Assembly: GCA_044230315.1 (NCBI GenBank)
Contig: JBGARJ010000002.1
Coordinates: forward strand, 124,001-188,000
Origin: M3007 sp044230315
GTDB lineage: Bacteria > Bacteroidota > Bacteroidia > Chitinophagales > Saprospiraceae
DNA: 64,000 nt
Direction: 5' to 3'
Both the position numbers and the translations under genes were made by a program. Of this stretch, positions 35,483-44,915 are shown one piece after another. Each line of letters opens with the position of its first letter. Position 1 is the stretch's first letter. Below the pieces are notes generated by a model. That model made no database searches, was not told the DNA's origin, and was given only the letters and a program-made list of their open reading frames with translations.

Positions 35483-36763
35483 ATGCTCACTGCTGTCACC
35501 ATAGTTTTTGTCGGCATTACTATTTTTTTGTCGCACTATTTTTCCGATTTGTTCAAGCGGACAAAGATACCCGACGTGTTGTGGTTGTTCATCATCGGAT
35601 TATTGCTCGGGCCGATTGGAGGGGTGGTAAAGCCCGAAAATTTTGGGGCAGTAGGACCGGTTTTTACGACGATCACCCTGATATTTATTTTGTTTGAAAG
35701 CGGCATCGACCAGCGGCTGGAGCCACTGATCCATTCGCTAAGCGGCACTGCCAAGATCACTACGTACAACTTTGTTGTCACCTGTTTGGTTGCGGGCAGC
35801 ATTGCCTATTTCTATACCGACCTGGGCGTATTGCGTTCCCTTATGCTCGGGAGCATTGTGGGCGGCACTTCTTCGGCGGTGATCACGACCCTGGCCCGGC
35901 AATTTCCGATGACGGAACGCACCAGCACAACCCTGATCCTGGAATCTGCTTTTTCGGATGTATTCACCCTTGCCGTTCCGCTCACGTTGCTCTCGGCATA
36001 CAGTGTCGGGCGGGTGGATGTAGCATACATGACCGGGCAAATGATCGCGGCTTTTCTGCTGGCGGCCATGCTCGGTATGGCTGGTGCGTTTTTGTGGAGC
36101 ATACTGCTCAATCAGGTCCGCACGCTTCAAAATACCGTTTTTACCACGCCGGCGTTTGTGTTCATCATTTACGGCATCGTGGAGTTGATGAATTTTTCCG
36201 GCCCGATTGCTGCCCTGGCGTTTGGCATCACCCTGGGTAATATCGACGTAATGGGGCCGCCGATCATGAAAAATATCATTTCCCGCAAGCCCATTGCCCT
36301 GAACGATTACGAACGCGCTTTCTTTTCGGAGACCGTATTCCTCCTGCGCACCTTTTTCTTCGTGTATATCGGTATTTCGGTGCGGCTGCACGATTGGTGG
36401 CCGCTGGCTTTGGGGGCTATCATCACCGGTGCGTTATTTTTGGTTCGCATACCCATCGTCCGGCTTTCGGTGCCTGCCAGCACCCCCACGAAAGACGCTG
36501 CGTTTATGGCCACCATGATCCCGAAAGGGCTGGGCGCCGCGGTGCTGGCGTCGCTTCCGGCCCAGCAAGGCATAGCAGGCGGCGAAATTATCCAGGCAGT
36601 GGTTTTTTCCATTATCCTTTGCTCCACCTTGTTTACAACGATTTTGACCTTCCTGGTAGACAAAACGTTCTTATCCAACGTTTACCAGTGGATTTTTCGC
36701 CTGATGGGTTTGGGCAGGCTGGACGAGCCGCCCGCGACCGCAGAACAAATAACCGCAGAGTGA
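35483..36763 (+). CDS. Sodium/proton antiporter, cation:proton antiporter family
   Basis: The 426-residue membrane protein has about 12 helices with the CPA1/CPA2 Na+/H+ exchanger fold: KIPDVLWLFIIGLLLGPIGG, IFILFESGIDQRLEPL, GGTSSAVITTLARQF, and later ALILTIESAFSDVF-like (LILESAFSDVFTLAVPLTLL) with the acidic pair for ion exchange. It exports Na+ or K+ for protons. It ends 30 bases before the OstA-like gene, which may be co-transcribed. Ion specificity cannot be read from the sequence. Confidence 0.9.
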   Translation: MLTAVTIVFVGITIFLSHYFSDLFKRTKIPDVLWLFIIGLLLGPIGGVVKPENFGAVGPVFTTITLIFILFESGIDQRLEPLIHSLSGTAKITTYNFVVTCLVAGSIAYFYTDLGVLRSLMLGSIVGGTSSAVITTLARQFPMTERTSTTLILESAFSDVFTLAVPLTLLSAYSVGRVDVAYMTGQMIAAFLLAAMLGMAGAFLWSILLNQVRTLQNTVFTTPAFVFIIYGIVELMNFSGPIAALAFGITLGNIDVMGPPIMKNIISRKPIALNDYERAFFSETVFLLRTFFFVYIGISVRLHDWWPLALGAIITGALFLVRIPIVRLSVPASTPTKDAAFMATMIPKGLGAAVLASLPAQQGIAGGEIIQAVVFSIILCSTLFTTILTFLVDKTFLSNVYQWIFRLMGLGRLDEPPATAEQITAE

Positions 36764-36793
36764 CCTTTTGTATGCTTGAATGCTGACCGACGA

Positions 36794-38653
36794 ATGACGC
36801 AACCATTTTTTCCCCGTATCCTGCTTTTCAGTTGTTACCTGTTGACCTGCACTGGGCTGGCCCCCGCGCTGAATGCGCAAACAGTAGCGCCGACCGATAC
36901 CGCTTCCAGTAAAATAAAGGTAGAATCCTCCCTGACCGGCGAATATTTTCTGCGCGACGATCATTATGTGCAGAAGTTGAGCGGCAACGTGCGTTTGCGG
37001 CAAGACAGCACGCTGGTGTACTGTGATACGGCGATCATCGACCGCGACGATGCCATTCTGCGGGGCAGCGTACTGATCGAACAGGGCGATTCGCTCAAGA
37101 TATTTGCCGATTCGGCGTTGTATTTCGGCGGTACCCGGCAAAGCGACCTCTACGGCGAAGTTGTGCTCATCAACGGCCGCCAGCAGCTTTTTACCAACCG
37201 GCTGCACTACGACCTGGCCAATAAGATTGCCAGTTACCATGAAGGCGCCACCCTCACCAATGGGAAGAGCCAACTCACCAGTACCCATGGCTATTACCAT
37301 GTGAACGAAAAGCATGTATATTTTAAAGGAGAAGTATTGGCCACCGATCCGGAATTTACCATGCGCACCGATACGCTGGCTTTTGACACCGAAACCCAGA
37401 TGGTCCAGTTTCTCGCTCCCACCCTCATCAGCCAGCAGGACAGCAAAATATATTGCGAAGGCGGTTTTTATGATATTGAAAACAATGTGGCGGAGTTTGA
37501 CCAAAACCCGCAATACGAACGGGACGGCCAGCGCGGGCGTTCGCATAAAATGCGTTACAATGGCGCCAGCAAAGAGTATATCCTCGAAGGGGACGCTTAT
37601 ATCACCGAACCAGCCGCCGAACGCGAAGTAAAAGCCGACCTGATCCGCTATAATACCGATACCGAAAAGGCGGTATTTGTGGGCAATGTCGACTACCGCG
37701 ACAGCGCCCAGGCCATTACCGGTCAGGAGGTACGCTACGACAGCCGAAACAAACAGTATCAACTCACCGGCCGCGGCCGTGTGAGCGACCCGCCCAATAT
37801 CATAGAGGCCGATTCGATCGACTTCAACGACCAGCTCGGCAACGGACTGGCGCTGGGCAATGTCATCTACCAGGATACTGCCAGCGACTATACCCTGATG
37901 GCTTTCCGGATGGACTACAACCGCGAAACCCAATATCTGCACGCCTACGGTGGATTCGGCGACGCAGCCGAACAGGGGCGCCCGCTGCTGAAATCACTGG
38001 TCAACAACGACACCCTGTACATGAGCGCCGATACGCTCACTTCCTTTCGCTCCGATACCACCGGCGACCACCGGCAACTGATCGCGTACCACGATGTGCG
38101 GATCTTTAAAAAAGACCTGCAGGCCGCCTGCGATTCGCTTACCTTCAATTCGGCCGACAGTATTTTCTGGTTCCACAAACTCGCCAATCTCCCGGTGATC
38201 TGGTCAGACACCTCCCAGTTTTCCGCCGACACGATCCGGATGCTGTTGAAAGAAAAAAAGATCGACCGCATCTGGCTGCGGCAGAACACCATGGTCATCA
38301 ATTCGGAGGACGGGCTGATGTTCAATCAGGTAAAAGGCCGGTTCAACACCGTTTTCTTTCAAGACGATGAGGCGCGTGAAATGCTGGTGGAAGGCAACGC
38401 CCAGGCCGTTTATTATGCCCTGGACGATAAAAAGGCCTATATCGGGATCAACGAAACCGCGTGTTCGGAAATGCGGCTTTTTTTTGGCAACAATCAGGTG
38501 GAAAGCATCAAATTCTACACGCAGCCCAAAGGCAAATTCACGCCGATGAAAACTGCAGGGAGCGAAACCAAAAAACTCGACGGCTTTTTCTGGGAAACCG
38601 CACGCCGACCGCGCTCGCTCGCGGATTTATTTACCCGGCAGAACAACCGATAA
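36794..38653 (+). CDS. OstA/LptA-like LPS transport protein
   Basis: The 619-residue protein has a signal peptide (to about residue 29, ending LNAQ) followed by an OstA/LptA beta-jellyroll region with many repeats of the type SGNVRLRQDSTLVYCDTAIID and LYGEVVLINGRQQLFTNRLHYDL. It then continues with several more such repeats (for example AVFVGNVDYRDSAQAITGQEV). Such long Bacteroidota OstA-like proteins are thought to form the periplasmic bridge that carries LPS to LptD. I take ATG 36794 instead of a TTG 18 bases upstream because it puts the signal peptide at the N-terminus. Confidence 0.9.
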   Translation: MTQPFFPRILLFSCYLLTCTGLAPALNAQTVAPTDTASSKIKVESSLTGEYFLRDDHYVQKLSGNVRLRQDSTLVYCDTAIIDRDDAILRGSVLIEQGDSLKIFADSALYFGGTRQSDLYGEVVLINGRQQLFTNRLHYDLANKIASYHEGATLTNGKSQLTSTHGYYHVNEKHVYFKGEVLATDPEFTMRTDTLAFDTETQMVQFLAPTLISQQDSKIYCEGGFYDIENNVAEFDQNPQYERDGQRGRSHKMRYNGASKEYILEGDAYITEPAAEREVKADLIRYNTDTEKAVFVGNVDYRDSAQAITGQEVRYDSRNKQYQLTGRGRVSDPPNIIEADSIDFNDQLGNGLALGNVIYQDTASDYTLMAFRMDYNRETQYLHAYGGFGDAAEQGRPLLKSLVNNDTLYMSADTLTSFRSDTTGDHRQLIAYHDVRIFKKDLQAACDSLTFNSADSIFWFHKLANLPVIWSDTSQFSADTIRMLLKEKKIDRIWLRQNTMVINSEDGLMFNQVKGRFNTVFFQDDEAREMLVEGNAQAVYYALDDKKAYIGINETACSEMRLFFGNNQVESIKFYTQPKGKFTPMKTAGSETKKLDGFFWETARRPRSLADLFTRQNNR

Positions 38654-38683
38654 CCGGCGGTGCTTCGCTGTACGCAGTAGTGT

Positions 38684-39343
38684 TTACCAAAAAGAACGGA
38701 TCGGGAACTGCTTGACCACCAGGGCCGTATCGGACAAGGGCTGTTCTGCAAAATTTGATTCTTTCCAGATCAGTTGCATCGCCGATTCGTGGGTGGTATC
38801 GCGCAGGTCGCCGTTTTCATCGGGCAGAAGCGTGTGCTGGATCTCGCGGCGGACCAGGTCTTTGCTGCCGTCTCCGTTGCGGTCGAGCATCCAGGAGCCG
38901 GTCAACACTTGCCCGCCGTCGCCGCCGTACCATTCGGCCACCGTAACCCGCCCGGTGAAAGCGCGTTTTCGCTTGTCGTACAGGAGCAGCGATTGATGCT
39001 GAAACCAAAATTGCCGGATGTCTACCAGGCAGGCGTCAAAGTCATCATCGATGGGGAAACGCTGTTTCCCGAACACCACGGCCATTGCCGAATCGGCTAC
39101 ATAGTCTATTTCACGCAGGAGTGCGGCGTCGAGCGCGGTGAAGAATAGCTGATTCGGGATGGTATCGCCTTCAACCGGCGCGTCGGCGCCCGTTTCGGTA
39201 ATCTCGAAGCGGAGGGTATCCGCTGGAGCAACCGGCCGAAAGTATCCCAACAATTTGGACGCCGGTATGGCCCTTGGCGCCTGACACGCTCCAAGGCCCA
39301 CGAGTAAACCGAGATACAGCGCTGCTTTTACGAAAGAATACAT
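38684..39343 (-). CDS. Hypothetical lipoprotein
   Basis: The 219-residue protein is not recognised. It opens with a lipoprotein signal peptide ending LLVGLGAC (Cys20). The rest is a mixed alpha/beta protein with WYGGDGGQVLTGSWMLDRNGDGSKDLVRRE, in which the DRNGDGSKD segment resembles a calcium-binding loop (dockerin/EF-hand type). It is convergent with the OstA-like gene and divergent from the M4 protease gene, with 160 bases upstream where no clear promoter is seen. Confidence 0.75.
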   Translation of the reverse strand: MYSFVKAALYLGLLVGLGACQAPRAIPASKLLGYFRPVAPADTLRFEITETGADAPVEGDTIPNQLFFTALDAALLREIDYVADSAMAVVFGKQRFPIDDDFDACLVDIRQFWFQHQSLLLYDKRKRAFTGRVTVAEWYGGDGGQVLTGSWMLDRNGDGSKDLVRREIQHTLLPDENGDLRDTTHESAMQLIWKESNFAEQPLSDTALVVKQFPIRSFW

Positions 39344-39503
39344 AGCTATTAATGAACGGTTTTTTTAATGCGAGCGTATTTGCCTGCTGGCTTACGCACA
39401 AAAAAGCGGAACTTTGCAGGCCCACCTGACCCGATGAATCGGCAAAACTGCACACCTTATTTTTTCACACATTGCTTCATTCCGTATCCAAAAACGATTA
39501 CGT

Positions 39504-42500
39504 ATGAAAAGAATCCTGTTGTGGGTACTTTTCGCTGTGTTTGCGCTGGCGCAAGCCGCAGCGCAGAGTGCGAAAACCCACCCCCCCGTCAAAGGCCCCG
39601 AACCGAGCCCTGAACAAATGAAACTCCGCCCCTGGCCCAACCGGACCTCGTCGGTTCCACGAGCGACCAATCCGTTCGGGTTGCCGCGGGCTACCCACAA
39701 GCCGTTATCGCCCTTGACGCTTCCATCGGCAGCCGCTGCCGAAAATGTCAAAATCGTTCGGGGCGAATCCGGCCTGCCGATCTTTTTTCAAGGCAAAACC
39801 AGCGCCTCGGCCAATACCGACTCCGACCGGCCTGCCGGAGCACGCGCACTCGACTACCTGGCCAGTCTGGCCCCGCAGGGGCTGACCCAGCCGGCTGCCG
39901 AATTTGTAGCCACAAGCGCTGAAACCGACGAACAAGGCTTCACGCACGTGCGCCTGGAGCAGGTGTTTCAGGGCGTACCGGTATATGGCGGCGAAGTGAT
40001 CGCGCATGCCAAAAACGGCGTCTTCGACCGGCTGAACGGCCGATATTACCCCACGCCGAATTTGGCCACGGTTGTGCCTGCGGTGCCGGAAGCGGCAGCC
40101 TTGCAAACGGTGGTGGCCGACCTTGGTGTGGCCAAGGTCAAGACCGATTGGACGCCCGAAGAACGCCTGCTGATCGGCGGTGCGGAAACACAATCCGAGT
40201 TGGTCGTGTACCACCCCGACCGCGACCCGCTGGTAGAAAAATTGGTCTGGCATCTCACGATTTACCCCAACCTGCTCCGGCGCGTGGAGTATTTTGTAGA
40301 CGCCCGGAGCGGCGCCATCATCCACCATTTCGACCACACTTGCGAAATAGCCCCCGGGCATGCCCCCGTTCCGCCGGCAGGGGGCCCGGTCACCGCTAAA
40401 GGAACCGACCTGTTGAACCAGCTCCGCACGTTTGGGGCCTGGATGGAGGGTAGTGCCCTGTACCTTGAAGACGCCGGCCGGCCGATGTTCAATGCCAGCG
40501 CTTCGCAAATGCCCAGCAGCCCGGTGGGTGCAATCGTAGCGCTCAACGCTGCGAATACCTCGCCGGAAAATCCCAATTTCACGTTTAGCCTGGTCACATC
40601 AACCGACTTGGTTAACAACACCTTTTCTGATAAAAATGCGGTCAGTACGCACTGGAACGCCATTCAAAGCTACGAGTATTACCGCACGGTCCACGGCCGC
40701 AACTCCATCAACGGCTCCGGCGGGAATATCCTGTCCATATACAACGTCTCCGAAAGCGACGGCACATCGCTGGGCAACGCCTATTGGAACGGCGCCGCCA
40801 TGTTTTATGGCAACGGCGATGTCACGTTCACGGAACTGGCCCGCGGTCTCGACGTGGGCGGGCACGAGATGACCCATGGCGTGATCGAAAAAACCGCCAA
40901 CCTCGAATACCAAAACGAAAGTGGGGCCCTCAACGAGTCCTTTGCCGATGTGTTTGCCGTTTGTATCGACCGGGGTGACTGGAAAATCGGAGAGGATGTG
41001 GTGAAAAACGGCGCTACGCCCTTCAATTGCCTGCGCGACCTTTCCGACCCCCACAAAGGATTTCCATCTCAACCCAACCACGTAAACGAAAAATTGACCG
41101 GTAGTCAGGACAACGGCTTCGTACACGCCAACAGTGGTATTCCCAACTTCGCTTTTTACAAGTTTGCTACCAGCGTGGGTTTGGATAAAGCGGAAAAAGT
41201 GTACTACAAGGCCCTGCGCGATTATCTGGTGAAATCCAGCCAGTTTATTGATTGCCGGATCGCTATCATCCAGGCAGCCACCGATCTGTACAGCGCCACG
41301 GAGGCCAATGCAGCCGCTCAGGCCTTTACCGAGGTGGGCATCGGCAGCGGCCAGGGCGGAAATTACCAGGGTGTATTGGCCCTAAATCCGGGTCAGGATT
41401 TCACGGTGTGCACCACTACGGACGGCCAAAAACTCGAATTGTATTTTGGCAACAACTTATTGGGCACCCTCTTTGACCAGGGCGTAGCCAGCCGGCCCAG
41501 CGTGACTGACAACGGGCAGCAAATTGTTTTTGCAGATGCCGCAGGCAATATTATCGGAATCGACCTGAGTTATAATGGTGGTGTTGTGACGCCGCAGGTG
41601 AATGTATTAAGTTTCTTTCCGGATTGGCGCAGCGTAGCGATCTCCAAAGACGGCCGGTTTGTTGCGGGGCTATCGAAAGTGGAGAACAGCCGGATATACA
41701 TCACCGATATTCTCGATCCCTTGCTCACCACACAAACCTTTTATTTGTACAACCCCACCTATACGCAGGGGCAGATCACTGGGGAGGTGCGATATGCCGA
41801 GGTGCTCGAATTCGATTATTCGGGCGAGTACCTGATGTATGATTCGTACAATAATTTGACAAACGGTCAGGGTGAAGATCTCAGTTACTGGGATATCGGG
41901 TTCCTGAATTTCTTTGATCAGGCACAGGATACCTTTACCGACGGCGCCACCGCCTTTATCGATAAGCTGTACTCCGGGTTGCCGGCAGGAACGAGCGTGG
42001 GTAATCCGACTTTTTCCAAAAATGCACCCTTCGTGATGGCTTTTGATTATTACGACGGCCCCACCGGCCGCTACGATGTGCTCGGGGCCAATCTCGAAAC
42101 CGGCGATGCCGACTACCTGGTACCCGACAACGGCGATTGGGGCTGGCCCAACTATTCGCGCCAGGACAACTACGTGATTTACCAGGCCACTATCAGCAAC
42201 GTCCGCAGTATATTAATTCGCGGCGTCGATGCCAACCGGATCACTGGTAAGGGCGCGGAAGCCTATTATATCCAGAACCGGGATTGGGGCACTTGGTTTG
42301 CCAACGGATCGCGGAGCCTGCTGGTGCATACGGATGAGGCCGATGCTGCAAAATTGCAACTGACCGCCGCACCCAATCCGACCAACGGCGCCCTGCGCCT
42401 TTCCTTTACTGCGCCCAACGCGGGCCCGGCAACTATTATCGTTAGCGATATGCTTGGCCGCCAGGCATTGCTGCAACAGTGGCCTGCACTCCCGTCGGGT

Positions 42501-42605
42501 GAAAACAGCCTGGACCTCAACCTGGACAGGCTACCCAGCGGAACCTATGCGGTTCGGCTGATTGCCGGCGGCACTGCCGCAACAATGAAGGTGGTCAAAC
42601 AATAA
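39504..42605 (+). CDS. M4 (thermolysin-like) metallopeptidase with T9SS type A signal
   Basis: The 1033-residue protein has a signal peptide, an FTP/PepSY propeptide region (about residues 90-270), and the M4 catalytic domain with HEMTH (454-458) and GALNESFADVF giving the third zinc ligand near residue 478. Beta-propeller-like repeats fill about 620-930 and a T9SS type A sorting domain sits at about 950-1033 (PNPTNGALRLSF, then LPSGTYAVRLI). It is a secreted zinc endoprotease with a propeptide-controlled precursor. An intrinsic terminator follows. Confidence 0.94.
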   Translation: MKRILLWVLFAVFALAQAAAQSAKTHPPVKGPEPSPEQMKLRPWPNRTSSVPRATNPFGLPRATHKPLSPLTLPSAAAAENVKIVRGESGLPIFFQGKTSASANTDSDRPAGARALDYLASLAPQGLTQPAAEFVATSAETDEQGFTHVRLEQVFQGVPVYGGEVIAHAKNGVFDRLNGRYYPTPNLATVVPAVPEAAALQTVVADLGVAKVKTDWTPEERLLIGGAETQSELVVYHPDRDPLVEKLVWHLTIYPNLLRRVEYFVDARSGAIIHHFDHTCEIAPGHAPVPPAGGPVTAKGTDLLNQLRTFGAWMEGSALYLEDAGRPMFNASASQMPSSPVGAIVALNAANTSPENPNFTFSLVTSTDLVNNTFSDKNAVSTHWNAIQSYEYYRTVHGRNSINGSGGNILSIYNVSESDGTSLGNAYWNGAAMFYGNGDVTFTELARGLDVGGHEMTHGVIEKTANLEYQNESGALNESFADVFAVCIDRGDWKIGEDVVKNGATPFNCLRDLSDPHKGFPSQPNHVNEKLTGSQDNGFVHANSGIPNFAFYKFATSVGLDKAEKVYYKALRDYLVKSSQFIDCRIAIIQAATDLYSATEANAAAQAFTEVGIGSGQGGNYQGVLALNPGQDFTVCTTTDGQKLELYFGNNLLGTLFDQGVASRPSVTDNGQQIVFADAAGNIIGIDLSYNGGVVTPQVNVLSFFPDWRSVAISKDGRFVAGLSKVENSRIYITDILDPLLTTQTFYLYNPTYTQGQITGEVRYAEVLEFDYSGEYLMYDSYNNLTNGQGEDLSYWDIGFLNFFDQAQDTFTDGATAFIDKLYSGLPAGTSVGNPTFSKNAPFVMAFDYYDGPTGRYDVLGANLETGDADYLVPDNGDWGWPNYSRQDNYVIYQATISNVRSILIRGVDANRITGKGAEAYYIQNRDWGTWFANGSRSLLVHTDEADAAKLQLTAAPNPTNGALRLSFTAPNAGPATIIVSDMLGRQALLQQWPALPSGENSLDLNLDRLPSGTYAVRLIAGGTAATMKVVKQ

Positions 42606-42643
42606 GTTTCCCGTTCTGCCTGTAGGCAAAGGATATATACCTG

Positions 42644-42685
42644 CCCGCCCGGATGGTCCGTCGACCTTCGGGCGGGTATTTTTTT
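42644..42685 (+). terminator. Intrinsic terminator after the M4 protease gene
   Basis: CCCGCCCG (42644-42651) pairs with CGGGCGGG (42669-42676), with an inner GGTC/GACC stem, followed by TATTTTTTT. The rest of 42606-42870 shows a possible TATTTTTG -7 element at 42739-42746 for the next gene. Confidence 0.75.
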
Positions 42686-42738
42686 GATACCGGTAAAATT
42701 TCAGGGAAAACCCCCTAAAAATCGCGAAATCACAGTGT

Positions 42739-42746
42739 TATTTTTG
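42739..42746 (+). promoter_or_regulatory. Predicted -7 element (TATTTTTG)
   Basis: TATTTTTG matches the -7 consensus, 124 bases before the start at 42871. No good -33 element is present at the usual distance. Confidence 0.35.
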
Positions 42747-42870
42747 GCAAATACAATTCATATAAGGGCGCGTAGATAGCAGCCCTTCGGTGTTTGGGCT
42801 TTCCGCCCTGCTTTGCCTGCCAGTTTACCTATTCGGCATGCACATACTTCTAACCAAATTCGCAGATAAT

Positions 42871-44580
42871 ATGAAAAACAATGCACGAACACGATTGCTT
42901 GGGCTGTTCCTGGGCATCGGATTGCCTTGCCTGATTTGGGCGCAAAGCCCTTGCCCGGCGCCCATCAACGGAACGGTCGATTCCATCCAGTGCTCCGACA
43001 ACGGTACACCGCAGGATACGCTGGACGACACATTCACATTCCAAATGGCCGTGAGCGGTGGGACTGGCTTTTGGGTTATTCCGCCCGACACGATCGGATT
43101 TCCATTTGATTCGGCTTTTACCTTCGGACCTTACCCTATTGACACAGGCGTATTCACGATAATCGTTGTGAACCTCAATAGCCCCACTTGCCGGGATACC
43201 GTGACCGTAACGCCCCCCGGGCCCTGTTCCACACCCCCGGCCGGATGTACGAAACCCATAACAGCTGCGGTCGACTCGGTGCTTTGCAACGATCACGGCA
43301 CCCCGCTCGATTCGCTGGACGATACTTTCACCTTCCGGCTGACGGCATCAGGCGGAACCGGGGGCTGGCTTCTGCCGCCCGACTCGGTCGTACACCTCTA
43401 TGATACTGCGGTTGCTTTCGGACCCTTCCTCATCAGTGGTGGGATGCTTACCCTGATCGTGACCGACACCAGCAATTCCGCTTGCACCGATACCGTCAAG
43501 GTGACGCCCCCGCCGCCGTGTTCGGTACCGCCGGTGTGTAGCACGCCGATCATGGCTGGTTTTGGGGTGGTGGATTGCAGCGATAACGGAACGTCGCAGG
43601 ATTCGCTGGACGATACCTTTACCTTCCAGTTGATCGTAACCGGTGGGGCGAATACGTGGAGCCTGCCGCCCGATACTACCAAGTATCCGTACGACACAGC
43701 CGTTACAGTAGGGCCTTACCCGATAGCAGGCGGTCCGGTAACCGTGGTTCCGGTGGACAATAATGATGCCCTGTGTTCCGATACAGTGACCGTGACGCCC
43801 CCACCGCCATGCTCCGTCCCTTTGGTGGCCTGCGATGTAAAAGAGATCGGATGCATGAAATTTGAATTGCTGGGTATTACGATCAATTCGGCCAACCGGC
43901 GTACCTATACGATCCAGGTGACCAACAATTGCCCCAACAAACTGATTTACACTGCATTTCAATTGCCCAGCGGTGTCACAGCCTACAGTCCCGATGATAA
44001 CACCGTGTACGATGCGCCCAGCGGCCGGCAGTACCTGGTGCGCAATCCCAACTTCAGTCCCTTCTATTCGATTCGCTATAAATCGACAGCCGACAGTATC
44101 AGCGACGGCGGATCGGATATCTTCGAATACACCCTGCGTCCGCAATCCGAACCCGATTATATCCATGTGAATGCGCACTTGTATCCCAAAATTTACTACG
44201 AAGCGCACCTGAATACGTTCGGTTGTGACGTGATACCCGTACCTATGATGGCGCCCAAAACAACGATGGTCAAACCGCCCAAACCCGGCAAGCAGATCAT
44301 TAACAATCCGCCGTTTTCGGCCACGCCCGATCAGGTATACTTGTATCCGAACCCAACGAGCGGACCCCTCGCGGCTGATCTCAGTATCTGGAAAGGACAA
44401 TCGGTTACTATTCAGCTGTTGAGTGCGCAGGGGCAACTCCTGCACACGATCACGCTGACGGCGAGCGGCCAGCCGCAGGATCTGGATTTGCTGTACGGCT
44501 TAAATGCGGGATTGTACTGGCTGAAAATGATCCCTGCAAACGGTACACCGCAACTTCAGCAGGTTGTGGTGCAGTGGTAG
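42871..44580 (+). CDS. Repeat-bearing T9SS type A secreted protein
   Basis: The 569-residue protein has a signal peptide (to about residue 25, ending IWAQ), three tandem repeats of about 97 residues (from Cys28, Cys126 and Cys223), a domain at 321-452 that is clearly homologous to residues 978-1109 of the protein at 14360, and a T9SS type A signal (from about 489, VYLYPNPTSGPLAADLS). I do not recognise the repeat domain. Cysteines recur at matching positions, suggesting disulphides. The start at 42871 (MKNNARTRLLGLFLG) is preferred over earlier in-frame codons because it gives the signal peptide at the N-terminus. Confidence 0.85.
   Translation: MKNNARTRLLGLFLGIGLPCLIWAQSPCPAPINGTVDSIQCSDNGTPQDTLDDTFTFQMAVSGGTGFWVIPPDTIGFPFDSAFTFGPYPIDTGVFTIIVVNLNSPTCRDTVTVTPPGPCSTPPAGCTKPITAAVDSVLCNDHGTPLDSLDDTFTFRLTASGGTGGWLLPPDSVVHLYDTAVAFGPFLISGGMLTLIVTDTSNSACTDTVKVTPPPPCSVPPVCSTPIMAGFGVVDCSDNGTSQDSLDDTFTFQLIVTGGANTWSLPPDTTKYPYDTAVTVGPYPIAGGPVTVVPVDNNDALCSDTVTVTPPPPCSVPLVACDVKEIGCMKFELLGITINSANRRTYTIQVTNNCPNKLIYTAFQLPSGVTAYSPDDNTVYDAPSGRQYLVRNPNFSPFYSIRYKSTADSISDGGSDIFEYTLRPQSEPDYIHVNAHLYPKIYYEAHLNTFGCDVIPVPMMAPKTTMVKPPKPGKQIINNPPFSATPDQVYLYPNPTSGPLAADLSIWKGQSVTIQLLSAQGQLLHTITLTASGQPQDLDLLYGLNAGLYWLKMIPANGTPQLQQVVVQW
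42952..43830 (+). repeat. Three tandem ~290-base coding repeats
   Basis: Units begin at 42952, 43246 and 43537. Each contains C-x-x-PI, then C-S/N-D-N/H-GT-x-x-D-S/T-LDDTFTF, a W-x-x-PPD motif, and ends with TV-x-VTPP-x-PCS. Units 2 and 3 are the most similar. Confidence 0.85.
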
Positions 44581-44915
44581 TACTGGTAAAAAGATCCGGA
44601 GTCATTTCAAAGGCTCCGAAACAAGTGTGCTGTTAATGGATGGCCCACTGTGCGTGTTGTGGCAAATCTGCTTAAGGATTGAACGTTACCAAATTTTACG
44701 GCTTGCGCTGTACTTTTACCGTTTTGGGTAAAAAACCAAGCTGGCAAAGAATCGGGTGGCGCTATTTCCGGAAGCAAGGCCGTGACACATACAGTGGGCT
44801 ATTTGTTTTTGACCAACTTGATGGTTCAGCCCACGGAAAACGGCGGAAATTCCAACTATGTTCAAGCCTGACACCCGACTTACCGCTGCCGCTATTGGTC
44901 TTAAAACACAGTTGT
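44581..44915. other. 335-base spacer before the first S9 peptidase gene
   Basis: An open frame runs through most of it into the peptidase gene, but its sequence is not protein-like and the true start with a signal peptide is at 44916. A weak hairpin (CGGAG/CTCCG near 44598-44620) may end the upstream gene. No promoter or RNA gene was recognised. Confidence 0.4.

Noticed and set aside
36671..37942. 423-residue minus-strand frame
   Set aside because: It is antisense to the OstA-like gene and the antiporter end and has a shadow-like composition.
43348..44445. 365-residue minus-strand frame
   Set aside because: It is antisense to the T9SS protein at 42871, has no recognisable motif and is rich in G, R and H as expected of a shadow.
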